Assembly: GCA_021199255.1 (NCBI GenBank)
Contig: JAJQIK010000090.1
Coordinates: 62,001 to 126,000, forward strand
Direction: 5' to 3'
Origin: Clostridiales bacterium
GTDB taxonomy: Bacteria > Bacillota > Clostridia > Lachnospirales > Lachnospiraceae
Length of the DNA: 64,000 nucleotides
The stretch's first letter is position 1. Every line of letters starts with the position of its first letter. Positions 7,699 through 16,565 of the stretch are shown in pieces. The notes beneath the pieces were generated by a model. The model saw nothing but the letters and a program-made list of their open reading frames with translations. It was not told the DNA's origin and ran no database searches. The translations under genes were made by a program, and so were the position numbers.

Positions 7699-8925
7699 CT
7701 ATGCAACCACAATCTTCTTAAAGCTCTTCTTTCCCTTTTTAACAATAAACTCTTCCGCCGCAATTTCCTCCCTGGTATAAAAAGTCTTACTGTCCCCGAC
7801 CTTTTCTCCCTTAACCGACACACCGCCCTGCTCTACCGCGCGGCGCGCCTCGGAACGGGACGCCGCAAGGCCGCCTGCCACAAGGATTCCCAGAATATCG
7901 ATTCTGCCGTCCTGAAACTGTTCCTCTCCAAGAAGCGCCGTGGGAATATTCTCAGTGCTTCCGCCGCCTGCGAAAAGCGCTTTTGCGCCCTCCTCAGCCT
8001 TCTTCGCTTCCTCTTCACCATGTACCAGGCTGGTCAGCTCATAAGCCAGAATCTCCTTCGCCTGATTTAACCGGCTTCCTTCCCACTGATCCATCTCGTC
8101 GATCTGCTCAAGAGGCAAGAAGGTTAACATTCTCAGACATTTCAGGACGTCCGCGTCGTCTACATTTCTCCAGTATTGATAAAACTCAAAGGGCGTTGTC
8201 TTATTGGGGTCAAGCCATACCGCGCCTTTCTGCGTCTTACCCATCTTTTTCCCTTCGGAATTCATCAGAAGCGTAATGGTCATCGCGTAAGCGTCCTTTC
8301 CCAGCTTGCGCCGGATCAGGTCTGTCCCGCCCAACATATTGCTCCACTGGTCGTCTCCGCCGAACTGCATATTACAACCGTATCTTTCATACAGCTGCAT
8401 AAAATCATAGCTCTGCATAATCATATAGTTAAATTCAAGGAAGCTTAAGCCTTTCTCCATTCTCTGCTTATAACATTCCGCGCGCAGCATATTATTCACG
8501 CTGAAGCACGCGCCGATATCGCGGATAAATTCGATATAATTGAGATCTAACAGCCAGTCCGCATTATTGACCATCAGGGCTTTTCCCTCGGAGAAATCGA
8601 CAAACCGGCTCATCTGCTTTTTAAAACATTCGCTGTTATGCTCGATGGTCTCCCTGGTCATCATGGTACGCATATCGCTTCTGCCTGAGGGATCACCAAT
8701 CATAGCGGTCCCGCCCCCGATCAACGCGATCGGCTTATTTCCTGCTTCCTGTAGTCTTTTCATCAGACACAGCGCCATAAAATGTCCTACATGCAGGCTG
8801 TCCGCCGTAGGATCAAATCCAATATAAAAGGTCGCCTTTCCGTGATTAATCAGATCACGGATCTCATCCGCGTCCGTCAATTGCGCAAGCAAGCCCCTTG
8901 CCTGCAGTTCTTCGTAAATTCCCAT
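7699..8925 (-). CDS. tyrS: Tyrosyl-tRNA synthetase
   Basis: Charges tRNA-Tyr. The 408-residue class I enzyme has the HIGH-type motif HVGH at 45-48 within the Rossmann fold, the TyrRS-specific QSYDFMQLYERYGCNMQFGGDDQWSN region that contacts tyrosine and ATP, the KMSKS-like KKMGKT loop, and a C-terminal S4-type RNA-binding domain (ASRSEARRAVEQGGV). Length fits bacterial TyrRS. Expression is almost certainly controlled by the T-box leader immediately upstream, whose specifier codon is UAC (Tyr). Confidence 0.98.
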   Translation of the reverse strand: MGIYEELQARGLLAQLTDADEIRDLINHGKATFYIGFDPTADSLHVGHFMALCLMKRLQEAGNKPIALIGGGTAMIGDPSGRSDMRTMMTRETIEHNSECFKKQMSRFVDFSEGKALMVNNADWLLDLNYIEFIRDIGACFSVNNMLRAECYKQRMEKGLSFLEFNYMIMQSYDFMQLYERYGCNMQFGGDDQWSNMLGGTDLIRRKLGKDAYAMTITLLMNSEGKKMGKTQKGAVWLDPNKTTPFEFYQYWRNVDDADVLKCLRMLTFLPLEQIDEMDQWEGSRLNQAKEILAYELTSLVHGEEEAKKAEEGAKALFAGGGSTENIPTALLGEEQFQDGRIDILGILVAGGLAASRSEARRAVEQGGVSVKGEKVGDSKTFYTREEIAAEEFIVKKGKKSFKKIVVA

Positions 8926-8984
8926 TTTCTTTTTCCCTTTCCCCGGCTGATTTTTATGCCGATTCAGACGCCAAACACATCAAC

Positions 8985-9291
8985 AAAAAAACCCCGTCCT
9001 ATCTCATAGGACGGGGTCTTATCCCGCGTTACCACCTAAATTCACAGACAACTCGCATTGTCCGCCTCACTAAGTACAACCGCAAACGCAGCGCCAACCG
9101 CATTTCGCAATAATACTCTCCTGCTGTAACGTGCAGCTTACGTCGTGACCTACTAGGATATCTCCATTCTGCCACAAAGCTCCAAGATGTATTCATAGAA
9201 GACTTCCCGTGCGCCTCTCATCAACCGGCCGCTTTCTGTACGTTCCATAATCTACTACTTGTTCTTATCAACGCCTGTATCTATTCGCTGA
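8985..9291 (-). ncRNA. Tyrosine-specific T-box leader of tyrS
   Basis: The transcript between the tyrS promoter and gene shows the T-box hallmarks. A Stem I region carries AGAAAGCGGCCGG-type conserved bases and a specifier loop reading GAATACATC, in which TAC (9191-9189) is a tyrosine codon. The antiterminator core TTTAGGTGGTAACGCGG follows, with the TGG-type bulge that pairs with the uncharged tRNA acceptor end. Last comes an 11-bp terminator, ACCCCGTCCTA/TAGGACGGGGT (8991-9017), followed by seven T. Uncharged tRNA-Tyr should favour antitermination and raise TyrRS expression. Confidence 0.95.
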
Positions 9292-9295
9292 CTTT

Positions 9296-9324
9296 AATTT
9301 ATAGGAAATTCCGCCGTTTGTCAA
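9296..9324 (-). promoter_or_regulatory. Promoter of the tyrS T-box transcript
   Basis: Minus strand TTGACA (9324-9319), 17 bp, TAAATT (9301-9296); TATAAA at 15 bp is an alternative -10. The -35 begins only four bases after the stop codon of the upstream hybrid-kinase gene. Confidence 0.75.
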
Positions 9325-9327
9325 CTA

Positions 9328-12093
9328 CTAATTTCCCAGCGAATCGATCATATCATTCAGGACAGCCTTCACCTGATGGAAATCGAACATATCGTATGCT
9401 TCCTTAAGCTTCTTGATCTCTCCGTTCGCCCAGGAACCGTAATTCTTAGAAGCAAGCTCCGGTATAATGGCGTCTGTCACTTTCAGATTCATCCGGTCTA
9501 ACTCGGACTTCAGGGCGGTCAGCGTCTCCATGGTCAGCGTCTCTTCTTCTTTCTCCTCCAGATGCGTATCCTGCACCGTCTCCTGCATCTTGCCGATACT
9601 GATCAGATACTCCTTGACAATCTCCAGAATCTCCTTGAATTTCTCCAGATAGCCGGGGAATTTTTGATGGATCTCATCCACCTTGCCATCTTTTCCCGCA
9701 AATTCTAATTCCTTAAAAAGTGCGGATACTTCCATCGCGCCTATGCTTGCGCTGGAGCTCTTGATACCGTGTACATTCGTCGTAAACAGCTGAATATTGC
9801 CTTCCTCCAATAACTGCGGCAGCGTATCCAGGTATTTTATGCCTTCAGAATAATAGGTATTCAGAATAGCCGCATAGGCGTCTTTGTTAAAGCCGATATT
9901 CAGCAGGCCCTTCTCCGCGTTCAGGCCGCCTTCCGCCTTATTTTCCGGAGCTGCAGCCTCTATGGACGGCGCCTTTTTCTCTTCGGTCTTGACCTTCTCA
10001 ATCAGCTCCTGAGGCAAAAATTCCAACAGGCACTGTTCCAGATAACGCCGCTCAATAGGTTTCGACAAATATTCCTGGAAGCCCAGCTCCAGCATCTCTT
10101 CCCTGGCATTTGCGCCGTTCTTGGCAGTCAACGCCACCACCGGCACCTCTTTATAATACGGCTCTTCTTTCCCACGGATCAGCTTCAGCACATCGTCTCC
10201 GCTCATATCCGGCATCACCATATCCATCAGGATTAAATCATATTGCTCGCCCTCAATCTTCCTGATGCCGTCTTTTCCGCAGGTAGCCACCGCAATATTG
10301 ATTCCGTATTTGCTGAAGATACCGGAAGCTACCTTCAGGTTGACTACATTGTCATCAATTACAAGCACCTTTGCATTCTTGGCGATAAAGGTTTCCGATA
10401 CGGCGCTCTTCTTATAATCCTCCTTGTTCCATTTGTGGTTCAGCACTTCTGCGATACTGATACAGGAAAAGGGTCTGTGAATCAGGCGGCATTTACCGTA
10501 ATCTCCATAGATCGCCTGATTTCCCGCTGTCACATAGGTAATTTCCTCGCACTGGTACAGGGAGATAATATTCGATAAGCTCTCATAGGCGCCGTCCGGC
10601 ACAAAGATAAAGTCAAAATGCTTATCCTGCAGGCTTCTGTCAAATCCGTAATAATTACTGCTGTAAACCGGCCTTACGCCAAAGCCTTCCATGATATCCT
10701 GCCATTTACTGCTCTGTATTTCCTCCGGCGCGTAGATCAGCACGCTGGGCTTAGTCTTTCCTTCCAGCGCAATCATAGGCGACTCGTCCACAATCGTGTT
10801 GCAGAAGCTGAAATAGGTGCACAAGCCCACACCCTCTATACTTTCCACCCGGATATCCCCCTGCATCATGGACAGCAGTTCCTTACAGATAGTGAATTTT
10901 AAGCCGATTCCTTTCAGATTGCTGGATTGTCTGGAATCATAAGTATCGTACATACCGAACAGCGACTGGATATCGATCTTGGACAGCCCCTTTCCGGTAT
11001 CCGCCACCTTACAATGCAAAGTCGATTTCCTGTTTTCACGGTCATTCTCACAACTGATTTCCAGAGAAATGCGTCCGCTGTTGGTACTGTCTATGGAAAC
11101 AAACAACAGATACAAAAAAACCTGACGTATCGCCACACTGTCCCCCAGCAGGCGTTTGGGAATATTATGATCGATTTTGATGTCCAGATATAACTTCTTT
11201 TTCATCAGCTCTTCGGAAATCGTGCGCACGATCTCCTTTGTCAGCTTTTCAAAGCTGTAGGGCTCTTCAATCAACCGCATATCGCCCGCGTCTATTTTTG
11301 CGTAGGTCAATACGTCGTCAATAATGGCCAACAGCTCGTAGGAAGCGTCCCGGATCGTATTGACATCGGTCTTGACCTCTCCGTCCAACTCTCCCTTCAG
11401 CATAATCTCGGAAAGATTAATAATCGAATTCATAGGCGTTCTGATTTCATAGGACATATTCGGCAGAAACTGGCTTTTCGCCGCCCCGGTTCGCTCGATC
11501 TTCTGACTGCTGACTAACAGGCTGTGCTTCTGATGAAGGAAGTATTTTTCCTGCACATACAGGATAATCAGGATAAAGAGCAGAGTCCCCGAAAAGGTAA
11601 CCGCAATGTTCCGGTAATACGGGGACTGTCCCGAAACAAGCCCCAGAAGCTCATCGTCAAACAGCGCGCCGCTGTACAGATAGCTGTATTTCAACAGCAG
11701 CACAGCCAGCAGCACATAAGAAAGCGCCCCCTCAAACAAGGTAAAAACAATGATGATACTGGTGGAAAACCACATCACCGCCACGGCATGATGCACCTGA
11801 TTCGTGGCAAGAAGCGACGGAAAAATAACGCCGTATATAAAAAATATCGCGGCCACCGCAACCACCGCCGTATACCGCCTGTACCGCAGGCTGACCCACA
11901 GCAAAGCGCACGCTCCCAGCGCAAGCACCAGCATCAGCGCAGAGAACAGCCCCTCCGGTTTCCCCGCTATGGAGGAGGGAATCATAACAAGCGTTTCAAC
12001 CGCAATCGCCGCCAGAAAGAGGTCTGTCAAAAATTCCGTGATTTTCATTTTTCCTACTTTGCCGTCTAAAGCCTGTACAATCTTAGTCTTCAT
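9328..12093 (-). CDS. Membrane hybrid histidine kinase-like protein with His-to-Tyr H-box, REC and HPt
   Basis: From the ATG at 12093 (GAGGCGG upstream; it overlaps the preceding gene by 11 bp) the product is 921 residues. About six membrane helices fill residues 15-190. The dimerisation helix then reads NMSYEIRTPMN: Tyr215 (codon TAT) sits where the phospho-accepting His is expected. The ATPase-like domain keeps DTGKG (Asp365) and a GIGL G2 box but its N-box reads FVSIDST, without the Asn. A degenerate receiver follows, then an intact one (LILMDMVMP, Asp624; LSKP Lys). An HPt domain with VHGIKSSSASIG (His775) and a coiled C-terminal tail end the protein. It cannot autophosphorylate in the usual way. 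The HPt and REC suggest a phosphorelay or scaffold role. Last gene of the five-gene operon. Confidence 0.88.
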   Translation of the reverse strand: MKTKIVQALDGKVGKMKITEFLTDLFLAAIAVETLVMIPSSIAGKPEGLFSALMLVLALGACALLWVSLRYRRYTAVVAVAAIFFIYGVIFPSLLATNQVHHAVAVMWFSTSIIIVFTLFEGALSYVLLAVLLLKYSYLYSGALFDDELLGLVSGQSPYYRNIAVTFSGTLLFILIILYVQEKYFLHQKHSLLVSSQKIERTGAAKSQFLPNMSYEIRTPMNSIINLSEIMLKGELDGEVKTDVNTIRDASYELLAIIDDVLTYAKIDAGDMRLIEEPYSFEKLTKEIVRTISEELMKKKLYLDIKIDHNIPKRLLGDSVAIRQVFLYLLFVSIDSTNSGRISLEISCENDRENRKSTLHCKVADTGKGLSKIDIQSLFGMYDTYDSRQSSNLKGIGLKFTICKELLSMMQGDIRVESIEGVGLCTYFSFCNTIVDESPMIALEGKTKPSVLIYAPEEIQSSKWQDIMEGFGVRPVYSSNYYGFDRSLQDKHFDFIFVPDGAYESLSNIISLYQCEEITYVTAGNQAIYGDYGKCRLIHRPFSCISIAEVLNHKWNKEDYKKSAVSETFIAKNAKVLVIDDNVVNLKVASGIFSKYGINIAVATCGKDGIRKIEGEQYDLILMDMVMPDMSGDDVLKLIRGKEEPYYKEVPVVALTAKNGANAREEMLELGFQEYLSKPIERRYLEQCLLEFLPQELIEKVKTEEKKAPSIEAAAPENKAEGGLNAEKGLLNIGFNKDAYAAILNTYYSEGIKYLDTLPQLLEEGNIQLFTTNVHGIKSSSASIGAMEVSALFKELEFAGKDGKVDEIHQKFPGYLEKFKEILEIVKEYLISIGKMQETVQDTHLEEKEEETLTMETLTALKSELDRMNLKVTDAIIPELASKNYGSWANGEIKKLKEAYDMFDFHQVKAVLNDMIDSLGN

Positions 12094-14188
12094 TTGCCGC
12101 CTCTTTATTCGTCGTAAATATAATCTTATCCCTGTCCAGATATTCCCGCAGCATACGGTCAAATTTATTCAGCCCAATGGGCTTGGAAATATACTCGTCA
12201 AAGCCCGCCTCCATAAACATTTCCCTGGCGCCGCTGACCGCGTTTGCCGTAAGCGCCACAACAGGAACATGCATAAGCTCCGGTATCGGAAGCGCCCTGA
12301 TCCGCTTTAGCGTATCGATACCGTCCATCTCCGGCATCATATAGTCCAGTAAAATCAGATCCACGCTCTCGTCCTGCAAATAATTCAGGCACTCTTTCCC
12401 GCTGGACATCAGAAGCACCTGCGCTTCGTATTTTTTCAGGATATTAGACGCCACCTCCAGATTAATGGCATTGTCGTCCACCACCATAATTTTGGCTTCC
12501 GGACAGATAAAGCCGCCCCGATATTGCATATATTTAATGGAGCTGTTCTTCCGGTTCCCTAACAGGGCGTCCATATTCAGGCAATTAACCGGTCTGGAAA
12601 ACGTCGTCCTGATCAAAGCGTCGTCATAGGCCGCCGCTCCCGCCCCCACGAGAATCACCGACTGGGGAGGTAAAAGCTGAGCCAGCCTGTCCTTCATTCC
12701 CTCATACCGCTCCGAAGCGATCATAATATGGGTGTACTGCTCCTTCACACATTCCTCATAGAAATATTCATTGCTGGAGACCTGACAAAAACGCAGCCCC
12801 ATACCCTGTAAAACCTTTGCAAAGGCGCTTCCCTGTATAATACTGTTTTCATAGAACAAAATACAGACGTCTTCCCTGCCGCTTTCCACAATAGGCTTCG
12901 GTTCCTCGTATCCCTGAGAAATTTCAAACCGATAAATTCGTTCGTTGGCCTTTTCTTCGATATGGAAGATTCCGCCCAGCAGCCTGATTAATTTCTTTAC
13001 CAGCGCGCCTTCCTGATCTCCGTAGGCCTTATTGGCCTGTTCCTCCTCCTGAAGCTGTTTCTCATAGGAATACCGGAAGACGCCCCGGCCGCATAATTCT
13101 ATCCGCAGGCTAATCTGCGCCCTCGTCTCCATCACGCCTTCCACTGTAAAATAGATTTCCCCGCTTGCCATGGATTTGGCCAGGCCGGTGGCAAGGGTAG
13201 AAAGAATCTGCCGGAACTTTGCGCCGTCTCCCCATAGCTTCTCCGGTATTCCGGGAGATAAATCCACAAAAAACTCCATATTATAATCCGAAAAGCGAAC
13301 CGACAGCAGGTTAATCAGCTCATCAAACATTTCCCCTACATAATAACAGTCTTCTTCCACCCGCATATCGCTGTAATCGATTCTGGAAAAATCCATCAAA
13401 TCATTGATAATCGCCAAAAGCGCTTTGCTGGAATTGGTAATATCAAAGGCGTTCTCCTTAATCCGGTCGTCCGTCTCCAGATCCATCAGCGACTCCGACA
13501 TACCAAGAATCGCATTTAAGGGCGTCCTGATTTCATGGGACACATTCACCAGAAACATATCCTTGGCATAATTGACCTGTTCCGCCCGACTCTCCATTTC
13601 AGAGCCCTTCCGCATCTCCTCCCGCAGCAGCCTGTTGCGGTATGCAATCAGCAGTCCGCACCCGATGCCCGTCATGCCAATGGCCAACATAATACGGAAA
13701 TACAGGAGATAAGAGTAATCGATTACGCCCCCCTGGGAAGCCATGTCCGCCAGCATCCGTTCCGTCATCAGATCAATGCAGTACAAGTCCATTATGATTT
13801 CCGCCAAAACCATAACTATCGCCCGCCAGCCCTTCAGAATAATGGCCGTAAAAGCGATTCCCTCTATAAAGTAAACCGGAAAATCATAAAGCGCGTTTTC
13901 ACAAAAAATGCTTAAAAAGGGAAGCATCAGAATATGCAGCAAAAACAGATAGGCTATAGCGAACGCCGTTACGTTATGATATCTGCGGTGAAGCCAGAGC
14001 ACCGCCGCGGAAACGCATCCCCCTGCCAGCAAAAGCAGCGGCAGGAATACCGGGCAGCGCAGCAGAGCAGACAATACCGCGCTGATCAGGCACTGGGCGC
14101 CATAGATACTGACCGCCATGCGAAAGACCTTTACATCGGTAGGCAGCGCGGCAGAAAAAAATTGGTTACATTGTTCTTTGAATGACAT
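12083..14188 (-). CDS. Membrane hybrid histidine kinase-like protein with degenerate ATPase domain and intact REC
   Basis: A 701-residue protein from the ATG at 14188 (GGGGAG upstream). Residues 20-190 hold about six membrane helices. The H-box is canonical, VNVSHEIRTPLN with His218. The catalytic domain is degraded: the N-box position reads TLATGLAKSM, G1 is CGRGVF instead of DxGxG, and no G2 GxGxG is recognisable (GDQEGALV). A pseudo-receiver follows, then an intact receiver (LILLDYMMP, Asp615; ISKP Lys). ATP binding is therefore doubtful. It could receive phosphate on His218 or Asp615 from another kinase. Its layout matches the next gene, so the two look like diverged tandem duplicates. 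It lies 13 bp after the response-regulator gene. Confidence 0.87.
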   Translation of the reverse strand: MSFKEQCNQFFSAALPTDVKVFRMAVSIYGAQCLISAVLSALLRCPVFLPLLLLAGGCVSAAVLWLHRRYHNVTAFAIAYLFLLHILMLPFLSIFCENALYDFPVYFIEGIAFTAIILKGWRAIVMVLAEIIMDLYCIDLMTERMLADMASQGGVIDYSYLLYFRIMLAIGMTGIGCGLLIAYRNRLLREEMRKGSEMESRAEQVNYAKDMFLVNVSHEIRTPLNAILGMSESLMDLETDDRIKENAFDITNSSKALLAIINDLMDFSRIDYSDMRVEEDCYYVGEMFDELINLLSVRFSDYNMEFFVDLSPGIPEKLWGDGAKFRQILSTLATGLAKSMASGEIYFTVEGVMETRAQISLRIELCGRGVFRYSYEKQLQEEEQANKAYGDQEGALVKKLIRLLGGIFHIEEKANERIYRFEISQGYEEPKPIVESGREDVCILFYENSIIQGSAFAKVLQGMGLRFCQVSSNEYFYEECVKEQYTHIMIASERYEGMKDRLAQLLPPQSVILVGAGAAAYDDALIRTTFSRPVNCLNMDALLGNRKNSSIKYMQYRGGFICPEAKIMVVDDNAINLEVASNILKKYEAQVLLMSSGKECLNYLQDESVDLILLDYMMPEMDGIDTLKRIRALPIPELMHVPVVALTANAVSGAREMFMEAGFDEYISKPIGLNKFDRMLREYLDRDKIIFTTNKEAANED

Positions 14189-14201
14189 AATATCTCCCCG
14201 A

Positions 14202-15278
14202 TTAACCTGCAACGCTCTTAATATCACTCTCTACAGACAGGAAGATATCAACTATTCCCGCGTCAAAACAGGTAAATTTCATAAATTTAATTTTCATGCA
14301 GGCCTCCTGATGGCTCAGCACCTTGCCTCCCACCGCGACATTGCGCAGGTTATCATACATATTCACGACGGCCAGAGCCCTGGCCTCCACCGGAATCTTG
14401 TCTCCCGCCAGCCTGTCCGGGTATCCGTTGCCGTCCCATCTCTCATGATGGCTGCGGCACATATTGTAGGCATAGGTCATAAAATTATTGCTGCCCCCGC
14501 TCAGCTGCGTCACCTTGGACAGGGTATCGGCGCCCAGTGTGGTATGGGTCTTCACCGCTTCCCGCTCAAATTCGCTTTCGTTCTTAATCTTCACGTTATT
14601 CAGATATTGATCCGCAATACACAGCTTGCCGATATCATGAATCTTAGAGGCGAAACAGATGGTAAGGCCGTCGTCCGCTGTCAGCCCGAACTTGCCGGAA
14701 CGAATCATGGCGCTGATCAGAACGTCCATATATTTTTCCACCCGTCTGGCATGGTCGCCGCCAAAGCCGTCGCGCTTGGTCATCAGATCCACAAACATTT
14801 CCACTATGGAATACTGCAATTCCAGATTTTTCTTATTTTTATCCTGCACCAGATTATTCAGGGATTTATTCATGTCCTCCAGCCTGCGCTGCTGGGACAA
14901 TAGCTGAATCTGGATATCCACACGTTTTCTCAGAAGATTGGCCGTATAAGGCTTCCTGATATAATCCATCGCGCCCAGGTTATAGCTCTCCAGCTCCGTG
15001 GTATCGTCGTCCTGCGCCGTCAGAAAAATAATGGGAATATTCACCAGTTTCGGAATATTCTTCATCTCAGAAATCACCTGAAAGCCGTTCACATTAGGCA
15101 TATCCACATCCAGAAGCACCAGATCCGGCAGCTCCGGCATATCGTTCAGACATTCCAGCGCGGAGATTCCGGAGGAAACCGGAATCACCTCATACTCAGC
15201 CTCCAGCGTTTTTCTGGCCATAATCAGATTGGCCATGTTATCATCCACAATCATTACCCGATACATATTATTTGCCAT
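14202..15278 (-). CDS. Response regulator with HD-GYP output domain
   Basis: A 358-residue RpfG-type protein. The receiver (1-120) has acidic VDDN at 11-14, phospho-acceptor Asp57, Thr87 and Lys109. A coiled linker (125-155) leads to an HD domain with HD at 214-215, His245, HHERWDGNGYP at 277-287 and Asp309. These positions match metal-dependent cyclic di-GMP phosphodiesterases, so hydrolysis of cyclic di-GMP (or a related cyclic dinucleotide) is plausible; activity is not proven. It lies between the MoxR/VWA pair and the two hybrid kinases, all on one strand with short gaps. Phosphorylation by a partner in this operon or by an outside kinase would control it. Confidence 0.9.
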   Translation of the reverse strand: MANNMYRVMIVDDNMANLIMARKTLEAEYEVIPVSSGISALECLNDMPELPDLVLLDVDMPNVNGFQVISEMKNIPKLVNIPIIFLTAQDDDTTELESYNLGAMDYIRKPYTANLLRKRVDIQIQLLSQQRRLEDMNKSLNNLVQDKNKKNLELQYSIVEMFVDLMTKRDGFGGDHARRVEKYMDVLISAMIRSGKFGLTADDGLTICFASKIHDIGKLCIADQYLNNVKIKNESEFEREAVKTHTTLGADTLSKVTQLSGGSNNFMTYAYNMCRSHHERWDGNGYPDRLAGDKIPVEARALAVVNMYDNLRNVAVGGKVLSHQEACMKIKFMKFTCFDAGIVDIFLSVESDIKSVAG

Positions 15279-15357
15279 ACTTTTCTCCCACTCTGCGGAT
15301 TAAGGAGCCGCAGACTCACCTTTTTCTGTTCCTGCCTTTCGTCTCTGCCCTTCCACG

Positions 15358-16554
15358 CTACCGATTCGTCATCAGCTTATTCATGGCCTGATTCAGCCCA
15401 TCTACGGTAAGCTTATACATCGGAAATAACTGCTTCACGGCGGTTTCGGCTTCCCGCCAGGGCGCGTGTCCCGGCGCCATCTTGGGATTGAGCCATACGA
15501 TTTTCTTATAATGCCGCTTCATCAAAAGCAGCCAGTCCATTCCCGACAGGCCGCCGTTGGGGCCTCTGTAATTGCCGGTGACAGAATACAACTCCTCCGG
15601 CGCCATGGCCGCGTCTCCTACGATGATTACCTTATAATCGCTGTCCAGATTGCGGAACATCCACTCTGTCTCAATCCAGTCCCCATTCTCACACTCCGGG
15701 GTATTATACAGATTGGCATAAATACAATTATGGAAAAAATAGGTTTTCACATCCTTATAATGATTGGATTTATGCACAGATTGAAATAATTCGCTCAATA
15801 GCGTGGTATAGGGAATCATGGTGCCGCCGGAATCCATCAGCAGCAATAGCTTTACCGCATTCTTTCTGGGCTTCTGCATGACAATCCGCAGGCAGCCGCC
15901 CTGATTACAGGTAGCGTCCACCGTACCCTCAAGATCCAGCTCCGTCTCCGGAATATCCAACCTGGCGGAATACTGCCTTAACTTGCGAAGCGCCGTCTGA
16001 AACTGCCTGTTGTCCAGAACCTTATCATTCCTGAAATCACGGTACTTTCTGGCTCCTACTACCTGAAACGCGGACTGATAACCGGTGGTGCCGCCTACAC
16101 GGATACCTCCCATATTGCCGCCCATATTGCCAAAGGAGGTCTTACCCATCGTGCCGATCCAATAGCTGCCGCCATTGTGCTCCTCGTTCTGATCCCGCAG
16201 CCTGTCCTTGAACTTATTCTCCACATCTTCCTTGTCCAGCGTGACCACTTCCTGATTCATCTCATGGCGCATTTCCTCAAAGACATCCTGCATCTCCGGT
16301 TTGTCCAGCCAGCGCAGCATATTCTTCGTCACCTCGTTCTCGGACTGAATCCCCCGGAACACCTGATCGAAAGCCAGATCAAACTTATCATATTCCGTCT
16401 CGGACTTGACCAGAATCATACGCGCCACATAATAAAACTCTGTCAGGCTGCTGTGACAGAGCCCCTGCTGCAGCGCCTCCTGAAGCGTCAGCCATTCGCC
16501 CAGGGACACGTCCAGCCCTTTCTCCTTTAACGTATAGAAGAATTTACTAAACAT
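15358..16554 (-). CDS. VWA-domain protein, CoxE-like
   Basis: A 398-residue cytosolic protein. The first ~130 residues are helical (CoxE-type N terminus), followed by a Gly-rich linker (GGNMGGIRVGG). The C-terminal von Willebrand A domain has LLLMDSGGTM where the metal-adhesion motif DxSxS is expected (Asp kept, the two Ser replaced by Gly and Thr), and a second Asp in VIIVGDAAMAP. VWA proteins of this type work with MoxR AAA+ ATPases as chaperone-like pairs that assemble or activate a client. The start is 11 bp downstream of the MoxR gene stop, so co-expression is near certain. No oxidoreductase client is encoded next to it; instead signalling genes follow. Confidence 0.88.
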   Translation of the reverse strand: MFSKFFYTLKEKGLDVSLGEWLTLQEALQQGLCHSSLTEFYYVARMILVKSETEYDKFDLAFDQVFRGIQSENEVTKNMLRWLDKPEMQDVFEEMRHEMNQEVVTLDKEDVENKFKDRLRDQNEEHNGGSYWIGTMGKTSFGNMGGNMGGIRVGGTTGYQSAFQVVGARKYRDFRNDKVLDNRQFQTALRKLRQYSARLDIPETELDLEGTVDATCNQGGCLRIVMQKPRKNAVKLLLLMDSGGTMIPYTTLLSELFQSVHKSNHYKDVKTYFFHNCIYANLYNTPECENGDWIETEWMFRNLDSDYKVIIVGDAAMAPEELYSVTGNYRGPNGGLSGMDWLLLMKRHYKKIVWLNPKMAPGHAPWREAETAVKQLFPMYKLTVDGLNQAMNKLMTNR

Positions 16555-16565
16555 CGAACGTCCCC

